This document shows positions 47,336 to 55,358 of a DNA stretch of 64,000 nt, piece by piece; the stretch's first letter is position 1; every line of letters starts with the position of its first letter. The notes under the pieces were generated by a model. The model made no database searches. It was not told where the DNA came from and saw only the letters and a list, made by a program, of their open reading frames with translations. The DNA comes from Bacteroidales bacterium (lineage in GTDB: Bacteria > Bacteroidota > Bacteroidia > Bacteroidales > JAIOZK01): contig JAIOZK010000015.1 in the NCBI GenBank assembly GCA_021740625.1, forward strand, positions 1 to 64,000, read 5' to 3'. Position numbers and translations under genes: made by a program.

Positions 47336-48493
47336 ATGATAAACATGGATAAGAAGACATTTGAAGAACTTGCAGAATTTCATGAACCGCATTGCACAAG
47401 CATATACATACCGACTCATAGAGCCGGACAGGAGGTGAATAAAGGACTGGATAAAAAATTATTTAAGAACAGTCTGAAGAAAGTGAAAGAGGAATTAAAA
47501 CATGTTTACCAGATGAGTGAACCGGAAATCAATGATTATCTGGCACCTGCCAGTGAATTACTTTCAAAAAGTGATTTCTGGAATTACCAGTCGGACGGGC
47601 TGGCAGTTTTCATCGGCAAAGACTTTTTCAGGCATTTTACCTTGCCGGTCCATTTTGAGGAATACTATTATGTGGCGGATCATTTTTACCTGAAACCGCT
47701 CCTGCCGCTGCTGAATGAAGAGGCAAACTTTTACATACTGGCACTCAGCCTGCATGATGTTAGGCTTTATGAAGGACATCCTCATCAGATAGACGAACTT
47801 GTGGTTGATGATCTGCTGCCGGAAAGACTTGAAGAAGCTGTGGGTTTCGATTACAGGCAAAAATACCTGCAGTTCCGGGAGGGACAATCCGGAACCGATA
47901 AAACCATTTTTCATGGACATGGCGAAGGAAAAGATGAAAAGAAGGAAGAAGTGTTAAAATATTTCAGGGCAGTTAACAATGGTGTGATGCAGGTACTCCA
48001 CGATAAAAAATCCCCCCTGATCATTGCAGCAGTCGATTATCTCATACCGATTTACCGTGAAGCAAATGAATACAATCATCTTCATAATGAGCATATTCAG
48101 GGAAATCCGGAACACAGCGATCCGGTCCTTTTGCATGAAAAGGCCATGAATATTCTGAGCGATTATTTCGCAAAGGATCAAAAAGTGAAAATCAAAACCT
48201 TCGAAAGAGAACTGAGCAACAAGAAGGCTTCCTTTGAAGCAAAAGAAATCATCCCGGCTGCCCTTAATGGAAGAGTCGACACCCTTTTCATCAGAAACAG
48301 GTCCAGCCTGTGGGGCACTTTTGAGAAGGACACGAACAGCATAAACAAAGAAGACCAAAAAACTCCTCACAATGCCGACCTGCTGAACACTGCAGCCATT
48401 AACACACTGATGCAAAGTGGCAAAGTATTTCTTCTTGAAAAAGAAGAAATGCCTGAACCAGGCAGTCTTGTGAATGCAATTTACAGATACTAA
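47336..48493 (+). CDS. baeRF-family (bacterial archaeo-eukaryotic release-factor-like) protein
   Basis: 385 aa. Typical start LAEFHEPHCTSIYIPTHRAG and middle LSLHDVRLYEGHPHQIDEL, followed by an eL30/Pelota-like C-terminal domain (GRVDTLFIRNRSSLWGTFE). Relatives of eRF1/Dom34; a ribosome-rescue or stalling role under stress has been proposed but is not established. Located in a stress operon, 3 bp after uspA. Confidence 0.85.
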   Translation: MINMDKKTFEELAEFHEPHCTSIYIPTHRAGQEVNKGLDKKLFKNSLKKVKEELKHVYQMSEPEINDYLAPASELLSKSDFWNYQSDGLAVFIGKDFFRHFTLPVHFEEYYYVADHFYLKPLLPLLNEEANFYILALSLHDVRLYEGHPHQIDELVVDDLLPERLEEAVGFDYRQKYLQFREGQSGTDKTIFHGHGEGKDEKKEEVLKYFRAVNNGVMQVLHDKKSPLIIAAVDYLIPIYREANEYNHLHNEHIQGNPEHSDPVLLHEKAMNILSDYFAKDQKVKIKTFERELSNKKASFEAKEIIPAALNGRVDTLFIRNRSSLWGTFEKDTNSINKEDQKTPHNADLLNTAAINTLMQSGKVFLLEKEEMPEPGSLVNAIYRY

Positions 48494-48522
48494 GACGGAG
48501 ATATAAAACAAAAGGAGATATT

Positions 48523-49761
48523 ATGAAAAAATATAAATATGTTATCATTGGTGGCGGCACCACTGCCGGATATGCAGCGAAAGAATTCGTCAAACAGGGG
48601 TTAAATAAAGGAGAACTGTGCATCATTTCGGCTGAAAACATCTTACCCATGGACCGGCCTCCCCTTTCAAAAGATTTCATCACAACAAACATGGATAGAA
48701 AAGACATTCTTGTGAATGATTCTGACTTTTACAACAATCACGGAATCGATATTCTGCTGAATGTCAGGGCCGATTCTATCGATTTTGAAGACAAAGTTGT
48801 TGCACTGAACAAAGGCAGCAAGATCGGATACGACAAATTATTAATTGCTACCGGAGCAGAACTCAGGTACCTCGCCGTTAATGGCCACACCCTCAACAAC
48901 ATTCATTATCTCCGTACAATCGAGGATGCGGAAAACATCAGGAAGGCTGCCCGGGAGGCCAGTAAAATTGTTGTGATCGGCTCACAATACATCGGTACTG
49001 AGATGGCTTCTTCATTGAAACAACTTGGCAAAGAAGTCACTATGGTATACCCCGAAGACCGCTTACTTTCCAAATTTGCATCTGCCGATATCGCAGGCTT
49101 TCTCCAGAATTACTATCGCGATCAGGGAATTGAGCTTATCAATCATGATGAAGTGGTTCAGTTCAACGGCAACAAAAAAGTTGAAGAAGTTGAACTACGA
49201 TCCGATAATATCATAAAAGCCGATATGGTGGTTGCCGGTATTGGGGTAAAACCCAATATCAATGCAGTTAAAAAAACGAACATTGCATTGAACGACGGTA
49301 TCCTGGTAAATGCATACCTGGAAACCAACATCCCGGATGTTTATGCTGCCGGTGACGTGGCAAGGTTTCCCGATAAGACTTTTGATCAGTTACGCCGGGT
49401 GGAACACTGGGAAAATGCCTTCAAACAGGGAAAACATGCGGCAAAAGTATTGAGCGGACAAAAAGAACCTTATGAATTCCTGCCTTTCTTTTTCTCCGAT
49501 ATATTTGATCTCTCCTATGAATATTATGGAGATAACAAGGAAGCCGATACGGTCTTCAACAGAGGAGATGTAAAAGCAGGCGATTTTAGCACCTGGTGGT
49601 TCAGGAATGATGTGCCCGTAGCTGCATTTATCATGAGCAGTCGCCCCGAAGTAGAAGGTGAAAAAGCCAGGGAATGGATCAGCAACCAAAGTATACTTGA
49701 GGCCGAAAAGATCGAGAACGAAGATATTGAATTACATGATATGATTATAAAAGAAGGATAA
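48523..49761 (+). CDS. FAD-dependent NAD(P)H reductase, rubredoxin/monodehydroascorbate-reductase type
   Basis: 412 aa behind AAAAGGAG. FAD motif YVIIGGGTTAGYAAKEFV, NAD motif VVIGSQYIGTEMASSL, second FAD motif VYAAGDVARFP with RRVEHWENAFKQGKHAA, and a reductase C-terminal domain. Soluble; probably passes electrons from NAD(P)H to a small redox partner, for instance in oxygen or peroxide defence. It is followed after 3 bp by a secreted protein gene. Confidence 0.88.
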   Translation: MKKYKYVIIGGGTTAGYAAKEFVKQGLNKGELCIISAENILPMDRPPLSKDFITTNMDRKDILVNDSDFYNNHGIDILLNVRADSIDFEDKVVALNKGSKIGYDKLLIATGAELRYLAVNGHTLNNIHYLRTIEDAENIRKAAREASKIVVIGSQYIGTEMASSLKQLGKEVTMVYPEDRLLSKFASADIAGFLQNYYRDQGIELINHDEVVQFNGNKKVEEVELRSDNIIKADMVVAGIGVKPNINAVKKTNIALNDGILVNAYLETNIPDVYAAGDVARFPDKTFDQLRRVEHWENAFKQGKHAAKVLSGQKEPYEFLPFFFSDIFDLSYEYYGDNKEADTVFNRGDVKAGDFSTWWFRNDVPVAAFIMSSRPEVEGEKAREWISNQSILEAEKIENEDIELHDMIIKEG

Positions 49762-49764
49762 ACT

Positions 49765-50706
49765 ATGATTTGCAAAAAATTTAAATCAATCGTCATCTTG
49801 CTTTTAATGACAATACCAAGCTCGCTTGTCATGGCACAAAATACCAATATGGAAATCCATGAAAAGTATGCCGGAGATATTGTTTTTGCAAGGGAAAAGA
49901 TCAATTTTGAAAACATCAACAATGGGATACTGAAAGACAATTTCAAGCTTTTAAGCAGTATCTATGGCAAAATCTTCCTGAAAAAACCGCTTGCGGATTA
50001 TTATGAAGATTTTGACTGGACCTATGATTACAATGATGAAAAATACAAGTACAATTTTTCCACTGTCATTTATATAGATGGCAAGATGGAGATCAAATGG
50101 TTGGACGAGCTGTCAAGAGAGGCTTTTAATAAATTCACAGCTTTTGACATCATCATTGCACCGGATGAAAAAGACAAAATGAGGTACAGCGAACAAAGCA
50201 GTGACTGGAAAAACAAAATTTCCATGCTGAGCGAAGGCAAACATGAAATCAGGGTTGAGATGCGGGCTGAAAACATTTCCAAACCGGGCCTCATGAAAGA
50301 TCCGCTGGCAAGCGGTGATTTCAGCCTGCAGGTGGAAAAGTCCAAAATGGATGAATTCAGGCGTAAATTCGGTATCCGCCTTCCTGAAGCAACCATTATC
50401 GCGCCTGAAGTAGAAGAAGGTGTACTCGTTGCCAGTAAAAACATGTACAATGGCATGACACCGGTTAAAGCCATCATTATTGAACCAACAGGTCAATGGC
50501 AGTACAGTCGCGATATTGAAGATAATATACTCTCCAGGAATTTTATTGCTGCCGTTGTTTTGAAAAGCTTCGACGGGGATTGTTTCGTTAAAACTGCCAG
50601 GTATTTTCAGGAACATAAAGGGAATTATCAATTCGACGATGTCCGAATGTCGGAAAAACTGGAGGATTACCTGAACTATCAAATTCCCTGTGAGAACATC
50701 AAATAG
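49765..50706 (+). CDS. Secreted protein of unknown function in the stress operon
   Basis: 313 aa. Signal peptide MICKKFKSIVILLLMTIPSS. No family recognised: alternating beta/alpha sequence, with WTYDYNDEKYKYNFSTVIYI and a late PTGQWQYSRDIEDN. Only one Cys pair near the end. Translationally close to the reductase gene, hence part of the same unit, which makes a periplasmic role in the stress response plausible. Confidence 0.75.
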   Translation: MICKKFKSIVILLLMTIPSSLVMAQNTNMEIHEKYAGDIVFAREKINFENINNGILKDNFKLLSSIYGKIFLKKPLADYYEDFDWTYDYNDEKYKYNFSTVIYIDGKMEIKWLDELSREAFNKFTAFDIIIAPDEKDKMRYSEQSSDWKNKISMLSEGKHEIRVEMRAENISKPGLMKDPLASGDFSLQVEKSKMDEFRRKFGIRLPEATIIAPEVEEGVLVASKNMYNGMTPVKAIIIEPTGQWQYSRDIEDNILSRNFIAAVVLKSFDGDCFVKTARYFQEHKGNYQFDDVRMSEKLEDYLNYQIPCENIK

Positions 50707-50904
50707 ATGGCTGCATTGTGCATATTCATCAACATCATATGTAAAGACTTATACACAGGCAAATCACCGTTTTTAAGGTGCAACATCAGGAAAAGCCCGG
50801 ATAAAGGCCTTAAACGTACAATCACCTGCAGGTTTGTTGCAATGGTATCAAGTTTGAATTTTAATAAAAGAAATTGAATGTAGAATCTCAAAAAAAGATT
50901 GATT

Positions 50905-51108
50905 ATGAAAATTGTAAAAGTTATAGAAGTAATTGCAGGATCGGAAAAGAGTTTTGAAGATGCCATTCAGAATGCTCTGGAACAGGCATCCAAATCAGTT
51001 AAGAACATCAAATCAATTTATGTAAAAGAGATGAATTGCAACGTAGAGAACAATCAAATCGTTTCTTACGGTGTCAATGCAAAAATCTCTTTTGAAGTAG
51101 ATGAATAA
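50905..51108 (+). CDS. Dodecin-family flavin-binding protein
   Basis: 67 aa from the ATG at 50905. KVIEVIAGSEKSFEDAIQNA and the beta-hairpin YGVNAKISFEVDE match dodecin, a dodecameric flavin store. The usual flavin-stacking Trp (V-W-x motif) is replaced here (KSIYVKEMNCN), so ligand binding may differ. Followed by a strong terminator. Confidence 0.88.
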   Translation: MKIVKVIEVIAGSEKSFEDAIQNALEQASKSVKNIKSIYVKEMNCNVENNQIVSYGVNAKISFEVDE

Positions 51109-51134
51109 GGGTATTTGATCCCAGATGCTTATTT

Positions 51135-51179
51135 TTGTCCGTGGAGATGATGATTAGATTCTTCACGGACAATTTTTTT
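51135..51179 (+). terminator. Intrinsic terminator between dodecin and DUF302 genes
   Basis: TTGTCCGTG pairs with CACGGACAA around a 20-base loop and is followed by TTTTTTT. It ends 17 bp before the DUF302 ATG, so that gene is either separately transcribed or controlled by attenuation. Confidence 0.85.
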
Positions 51180-51196
51180 AACCAAATAAAAATATT

Positions 51197-51586
51197 ATGA
51201 AGTATTATATCAACAGAGAAATTAAATCAGGCTTTGAAGAAGCCATTGAAAAAGTTACAGAGGAATTAAAAAAAGAAGGTTTTGGTGTATTGAGCGATAT
51301 TGATGTTAGCGCAACATTGAAGAAAAAACTGGATGTGGACTTTCCCAGGTACAGGATACTGGGGGCCTGCAATCCCGGATTTGCACACAAGGCACTCCAG
51401 GAAGAAGAAAAGATAGGAACCATGTTACCATGCAACGTGATCGTACGCGAAATTCCGAATGATTACGTAGAAGTAGCAGCCATAGATCCTGTAGCATCCA
51501 TGCAGGCTGTCGAGAACGAAAAAATAAAGCCCATTGCCGAGGAGGTAAAAAAACGGCTTACAAAAGTCATTACACAACTAGGATAA
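51197..51586 (+). CDS. DUF302-family protein
   Basis: 129 aa. Family pattern: EEAIEKVTEELKKEGFGVLS near the start, YRILGACNPGFAHKAL and MLPCNVIVREIPNDYVEVAAIDP. Small soluble protein, function unknown, frequently found next to redox and stress genes. No promoter of its own is obvious between the terminator and the start codon. Confidence 0.9.
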   Translation: MKYYINREIKSGFEEAIEKVTEELKKEGFGVLSDIDVSATLKKKLDVDFPRYRILGACNPGFAHKALQEEEKIGTMLPCNVIVREIPNDYVEVAAIDPVASMQAVENEKIKPIAEEVKKRLTKVITQLG

Positions 51587-51600
51587 TAAACAGTATTTAA

Positions 51601-51680
51601 CTTCAGGGCAGAACCCTGGGCCCATTTTCCGATGCAAAGCATCGGGGAAACTTGCCTGACGGTCAGGTTAAACCATAACT
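51601..51680. repeat. Small palindromes after the DUF302 gene
   Basis: Perfect CCGATGC-AAA-GCATCGG (51629-51645) and CCTGAC-G-GTCAGG (51655-51667 approximately), typical intergenic palindromes of this genome; they may end the DUF302 transcript. Confidence 0.55.
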
Positions 51681-51712
51681 TCCTGTCCACGGGAGCAAAC
51701 GCGAAAGCAGAA

Positions 51713-51760
51713 TAAAAAAATGGTCATTTCGCTCAAAACAGTACAGAACGAAATGACCAT
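51713..51760 (-). terminator. Intrinsic terminator of the encapsulin-GNAT operon
   Basis: ATGGTCATTTCG (51720-51731) and CGAAATGACCAT (51749-51760) form a perfect 12-bp stem; on the minus strand it is followed by a run of T. Located 34 bp after the GNAT stop. Confidence 0.9.
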
Positions 51761-51793
51761 CTCAATTATTAATTATTAATTACTAACTGTCAA

Positions 51794-52240
51794 CTATTTG
51801 TCTCCGGTCCAGCGCATTTCCAGGTATTTATTGGTATATCCTACTTTCTCGTAAAGATAGCGTGCTGGATTATCCGGTTCAACATGCAATTTCATGGTAC
51901 CATCGGCCATCTGATGTGTTTTTTTCATCAGTTGCCGGCCGAGGCCTTTCCCTCTGAAATCACGATGCACTGCAATATAAACCAGGATGTTTTCAGGGAT
52001 ATAGCCTTTCATTCCGGTTTTATTCACCACTACAGCACCTGCCAACTGCTCATCGATATACCCCATCAGTACATATCCCCCGAAAGAATCGAATTCTTTC
52101 ATTGCGAAGTCAACACATCTGGTAATATCTTCTTTGGGATCTCCAAACTGGTCAAGATGCTTGTATAAAAAATCGATCAATTTTTCTTTTTCCTCTGCCG
52201 GAATACCGGATTCCGGCGTATACTCTTTGATTTTTAACAT
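51794..52240 (-). CDS. GNAT-family N-acetyltransferase
   Basis: 148 aa. Acetyl-CoA loop VHRDFRGKGLGRQLMKKTHQ and a C-terminal LYEKVGYTNKYLEMRW. Substrate unknown. It begins 11 bp after the encapsulin gene, so it is the third gene of the encapsulin operon, an uncommon partner. Confidence 0.88.
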   Translation of the reverse strand: MLKIKEYTPESGIPAEEKEKLIDFLYKHLDQFGDPKEDITRCVDFAMKEFDSFGGYVLMGYIDEQLAGAVVVNKTGMKGYIPENILVYIAVHRDFRGKGLGRQLMKKTHQMADGTMKLHVEPDNPARYLYEKVGYTNKYLEMRWTGDK

Positions 52241-52251
52241 ATCTGTTTTTA

Positions 52252-53046
52252 TTATTTTAGTAAAACAAAAGCGGCGGGGTCGATCACCTGGAATGTAAAT
52301 GCTTCTGTAAAATAAAGCTGGACATTGTTGCGGTCATGGGTTTCATAACCGATCGAAATATCTTTGCCCAGGGTAATTTTAAAATCACCGCCTCTTTCCG
52401 ATACCACAAATGCGCCTTTCAGGTTGGGAGCCAGGATCAGGCTTCCGCCGAGAATGTGCTCCAGTTGTTGCCGCAATGGATAACCGTGCACAAAAGTAGA
52501 TATATTCTCCCACTTTTCAACATCCAGCACCAAACTGTATGGGCCTTCGATGGCAGAAGTTTTCAACACACTCAATGCTTCCGTTACGGCATGCAAGATC
52601 TTTGAAGAATCCTCCGGAAAATCGTGCGCCTGGTTTTCCGCCATATTTTTCAATCCTTTAATATTGGCATTTTTCAAACCTTCATAAATAGCATTTTCTT
52701 CGAAGGCCGCCAGTCGTTTGGCTGCTTTTTCCAGGGGATCCAGGTCGATATCCTTGGCACCCCGTTCAATATTATCAAGTTCCCATAAATCAAGCTTAAA
52801 AGCTGTTCGCACCTCAATCAAGGGATGTACTTCCTGTATCCCATATTGCAATTCCTTTTTATCCTGGTTTTTGGGTATGTGCAATCTGCCAGCCGGTATG
52901 GCACCCATGTCCAGACCATTCGGGCCATCCACATCGGCAAACTTCCTGGCCGACAAATCCGATTTAAACACCTCGCTTGCCTGCTCATTGATTTCCTCCC
53001 ATGCTGCTTCGGTAATGGGAGCAAGTTGTTTTTTCAAAATATCCAT
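52252..53046 (-). CDS. Family 1 encapsulin shell protein
   Basis: 264 aa from the ATG at 53046 behind AAGGAGA. HK97-fold capsid protein: MDILKKQLAPITEAAWEEIN, ARKFADVDGPNG, GAIPAGRLHI and the C-terminal GYETHDRNNVQLYFTEAFTF. It self-assembles into a compartment that loads cargo carrying a short C-terminal targeting peptide. The cargo gene lies 13 bp upstream. Confidence 0.95.
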   Translation of the reverse strand: MDILKKQLAPITEAAWEEINEQASEVFKSDLSARKFADVDGPNGLDMGAIPAGRLHIPKNQDKKELQYGIQEVHPLIEVRTAFKLDLWELDNIERGAKDIDLDPLEKAAKRLAAFEENAIYEGLKNANIKGLKNMAENQAHDFPEDSSKILHAVTEALSVLKTSAIEGPYSLVLDVEKWENISTFVHGYPLRQQLEHILGGSLILAPNLKGAFVVSERGGDFKITLGKDISIGYETHDRNNVQLYFTEAFTFQVIDPAAFVLLK

Positions 53047-53059
53047 AATATATTCTCCT

Positions 53060-53401
53060 TTACTTGATTTTACCGATTCCCAGATCACTTTCATTTTCAC
53101 CTTCCTCCTCCTCACCTTCTTCCAGTTCGGTGATATTACCATCGGTAAAGAGATAGGTCTTCAGATTCTCATCCCATGCATCCATATTTCTCCTCAGCCA
53201 TTCGATGGCCATGCATGCATGCTCGATCTCCTCATCCCGGTTGTGGGCAAGAATCTGCTTCAGCCCTTCGTCGCTGGTTATATCAATGCGCTGGTTGTAC
53301 CAGTCGACGGCTTCAATTTCTTCTTTCAAACTTACCAGAGCGCGTGTAATGTCCCTGGCCTTTCCTGATAATTCATTTGCTGGTTCGTGATATTGTGACA
53401 T
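53060..53401 (-). CDS. Encapsulated ferritin-like protein, encapsulin cargo
   Basis: 113 aa from the ATG at 53401 (MSQYHEPANELS). Two-helix EncFtn domain with metal-binding residues in LKEEIEAVDWYNQR and RDEEIEHACMAIEWLRR; it oxidises Fe(II) and feeds iron into the encapsulin shell. The linker is acidic (ELEEGEEEEGENE) and the end SDLGIGKIK is a recognisable encapsulation targeting peptide. First gene of the operon, with a TTGGCA box 42 bp upstream. Confidence 0.95.
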   Translation of the reverse strand: MSQYHEPANELSGKARDITRALVSLKEEIEAVDWYNQRIDITSDEGLKQILAHNRDEEIEHACMAIEWLRRNMDAWDENLKTYLFTDGNITELEEGEEEEGENESDLGIGKIK

Positions 53402-53428
53402 AATTTTCAATTTTTTTGATTGTCATGG

Positions 53429-53444
53429 GAAAAAACCCTGCCAA
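53429..53444 (-). promoter_or_regulatory. TTGGCA-type promoter element upstream of the encapsulin operon
   Basis: Minus strand TTGGCAGGGTTTTTTC; TGGCA starts at 53443, 42 bp before the EncFtn ATG. Same distance as for Hsp20. Confidence 0.45.
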
Positions 53445-53472
53445 TAAAAACTTTCCTGATTTATTATAATTT

Positions 53473-53802
53473 CTATATGATACGATTCGATCTCATTGTA
53501 TTCTTTGGTATTCTCACATAGAGTATATTCCCGTCTACATTGGCGGATATCAATCTTGAATTTGCATTTGCCGGCAATTTGAAATTACGCTCATACACCT
53601 TTTTACTTTCATGGCCCATGATGCGCTTCTTTCTAATGGAAAGCTGCAATATATCATCCTTCACATTCATCTTCAGATCATCCTGCCCAAAATCAGGCAC
53701 GGCAATGCTTATCGTATAATCCTTTTTGTCTTCACTAATATCTATGGGGCGTTTACTGTAGGGGTTTCTTTTTATCAATTCTTCTTGGTTTATCTTTTCC
53801 AT
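53473..53802 (-). CDS. Small heat-shock protein, Hsp20/alpha-crystallin family
   Basis: 109 aa, short for the family. Alpha-crystallin domain with DYTISIAVPDFGQDDLKMNV, ERNFKLPANANSRLISANVD and GNILYVRIPK. The usual N-terminal arm is reduced to about 20 residues and the C-terminal I-x-I tail is only RSNRII. Holdase for unfolding proteins. TTGGCA box 42 bp upstream. Confidence 0.92.
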   Translation of the reverse strand: MEKINQEELIKRNPYSKRPIDISEDKKDYTISIAVPDFGQDDLKMNVKDDILQLSIRKKRIMGHESKKVYERNFKLPANANSRLISANVDGNILYVRIPKNTMRSNRII

Positions 53803-53829
53803 AAGTTAACCTCTTAAAGCAATATGAAC

Positions 53830-53845
53830 CAAAATAAGATGCCAA
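53830..53845 (-). promoter_or_regulatory. TTGGCA-type promoter element upstream of hsp20
   Basis: Minus strand TTGGCATCTTATTTTG; TGGCA starts at 53844, 42 bp before the ATG at 53802. Confidence 0.45.
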
Positions 53846-53868
53846 CAATTGCGATGGAATTAACGAAC

Positions 53869-54000
53869 TTATGAAATGCTTTCAATTTCAAATGCTCCAT
53901 TAATTTTCTCGGTAAAGAAATAAAATACCGCAATGCAGATTGTAGAATAATATTCACAACAATGGGAATGAATTTCTTCAGCTTCGATGGGATGACCCAT
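53869..54000 (-). CDS. Possible 43-aa ORF coupled to the response-regulator gene
   Basis: Too short for the ORF track. [20 protein letters not shown] to stop at 53869. Its ATG overlaps the TAA of the sigma-54 regulator by one or two bases (ATAATGG), a coupling arrangement. No known family; it may be chance. Confidence 0.25.
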   Translation of the reverse strand: MGHPIEAEEIHSHCCEYYSTICIAVFYFFTEKINGAFEIESIS

Positions 54001-55349
54001 TATGATCTTGTGGGATCGATATTGAACTTATTGATCTTATTATACAAGGTTTTCCGGTCGATCTTCAGTATCTTGGCGGCCCTGGATTTATTAAAATCAG
54101 CTTTGTGCAGGGCATCCAGAATAACCTGCCGTTCGGCATGATGCGAAGCCTCTTTAAGATCTACATCAGATCGCGGATCAGTTGACTTTTCCGAAAAATG
54201 ACCGGGACGCCTGATCTCATCCGGGATATGGATGCTTTCAACAACTTCATTATCGCAAAGCAATACAGAACGTTTGACAACATTTCTGAGCTCTCTCAGG
54301 TTTCCCATCCATTCATAGTTCTGCAATATTTTTTTAACCTCATCATCAAAGTCTTTTACAGATTTATCCAGTTCATCATTGGCCTGTTCCCTGAAATAAT
54401 CTGCAAAAATTACAATATCCTCAGGCCTTTCCCGAAGTGGGGGCACTTTTATTTTAAATTCATTGATCCTGTGGTAAAGATCATCGCGGAAATTATTTTC
54501 CTTCACCATATTCACAAGGGGCTCATTGGTAGCTGCAATGATCCTCACATCAATGCGAATATCCTTATTCTCTCCTACCCTGTTTACCGTGCGCTCCTGA
54601 AGTACGCGCAATAGTTTTACCTGCACCTCATAAGGCAGGTTACCGATCTCGTCAAGGAACAGGGTACCGCCATGGGCTGCTTCAAAGGAACCCATTTTAT
54701 CCTTAATGGCTCCTGTAAAAGCGCCTTTAACATGCCCGAAGAGCTCGCTGTTGGCCAATTCATACGGGATTGCACCGCAATCAACGGCTATAAATGGTTT
54801 TTCTTTTCGCTTGCTGTTGTAATGAATGGCCTTGGAAACATATTCTTTTCCTGTTCCCGTTTCGCCTTCTATCAGTACAGTCATATCGGTGGGCGCCACG
54901 ATCCTGGCCAGTTTCAGAATTTCTTTCATCTGCCGGCTTTCCCCGATTACAAATTCTTTTTCAAAGCTTTTCTTTCCCCTGCTTTTGCGCCTGCCCTTCA
55001 ACGCCTGTTTGATGAGTGAAAGCATTTCCTCAGGACGAATGGGCTTGGTAACATAATCAAATGCCCCCGCCTTGATCAGCTTGACGGCTGCCGATACTTC
55101 AGCATAAGCAGTAATGACGATCACTTCCAAAGTACTGTTCATCCTTTTGATGCTATTCAGGATGTTCATGCCGTCGCTGTCGGGCAACCTGTAATCCAGC
55201 AGCACCAGGTCATAATTATTGTCTTTGAGCTTTTGAAGTCCTTTGTTTCCAGCAAAGGCTACATCCACTGCATAGCCTTCTTCTTTCAGAAAGTTTTCCA
55301 GCAAAGTGCAGATATAAGTATCATCATCAATGACCAGTATTCTCTTCAT
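54000..55349 (-). CDS. Sigma-54-dependent response regulator, NtrC/AtoC type
   Basis: 449 aa. Receiver ([29 protein letters not shown] with the phospho-Asp), AAA+ domain with [26 protein letters not shown] (the sigma-54 contact loop) and [20 protein letters not shown], and a C-terminal Fis-type helix-turn-helix ([20 protein letters not shown]). It activates RpoN promoters. Start 9 bp after the PAS kinase gene, its likely partner. Confidence 0.95.
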   Translation of the reverse strand: MKRILVIDDDTYICTLLENFLKEEGYAVDVAFAGNKGLQKLKDNNYDLVLLDYRLPDSDGMNILNSIKRMNSTLEVIVITAYAEVSAAVKLIKAGAFDYVTKPIRPEEMLSLIKQALKGRRKSRGKKSFEKEFVIGESRQMKEILKLARIVAPTDMTVLIEGETGTGKEYVSKAIHYNSKRKEKPFIAVDCGAIPYELANSELFGHVKGAFTGAIKDKMGSFEAAHGGTLFLDEIGNLPYEVQVKLLRVLQERTVNRVGENKDIRIDVRIIAATNEPLVNMVKENNFRDDLYHRINEFKIKVPPLRERPEDIVIFADYFREQANDELDKSVKDFDDEVKKILQNYEWMGNLRELRNVVKRSVLLCDNEVVESIHIPDEIRRPGHFSEKSTDPRSDVDLKEASHHAERQVILDALHKADFNKSRAAKILKIDRKTLYNKINKFNIDPTRS

Positions 55350-55358
55350 AATACGTAT

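Noticed and set aside
50842-50857. Sigma-54 promoter upstream of dodecin (ATGGTATCAAGTTTGA)
   Set aside because: TGG and TTG are suitably spaced but the -24 C and -12 C are missing and the distance to the start differs from the other TTGGCA boxes.
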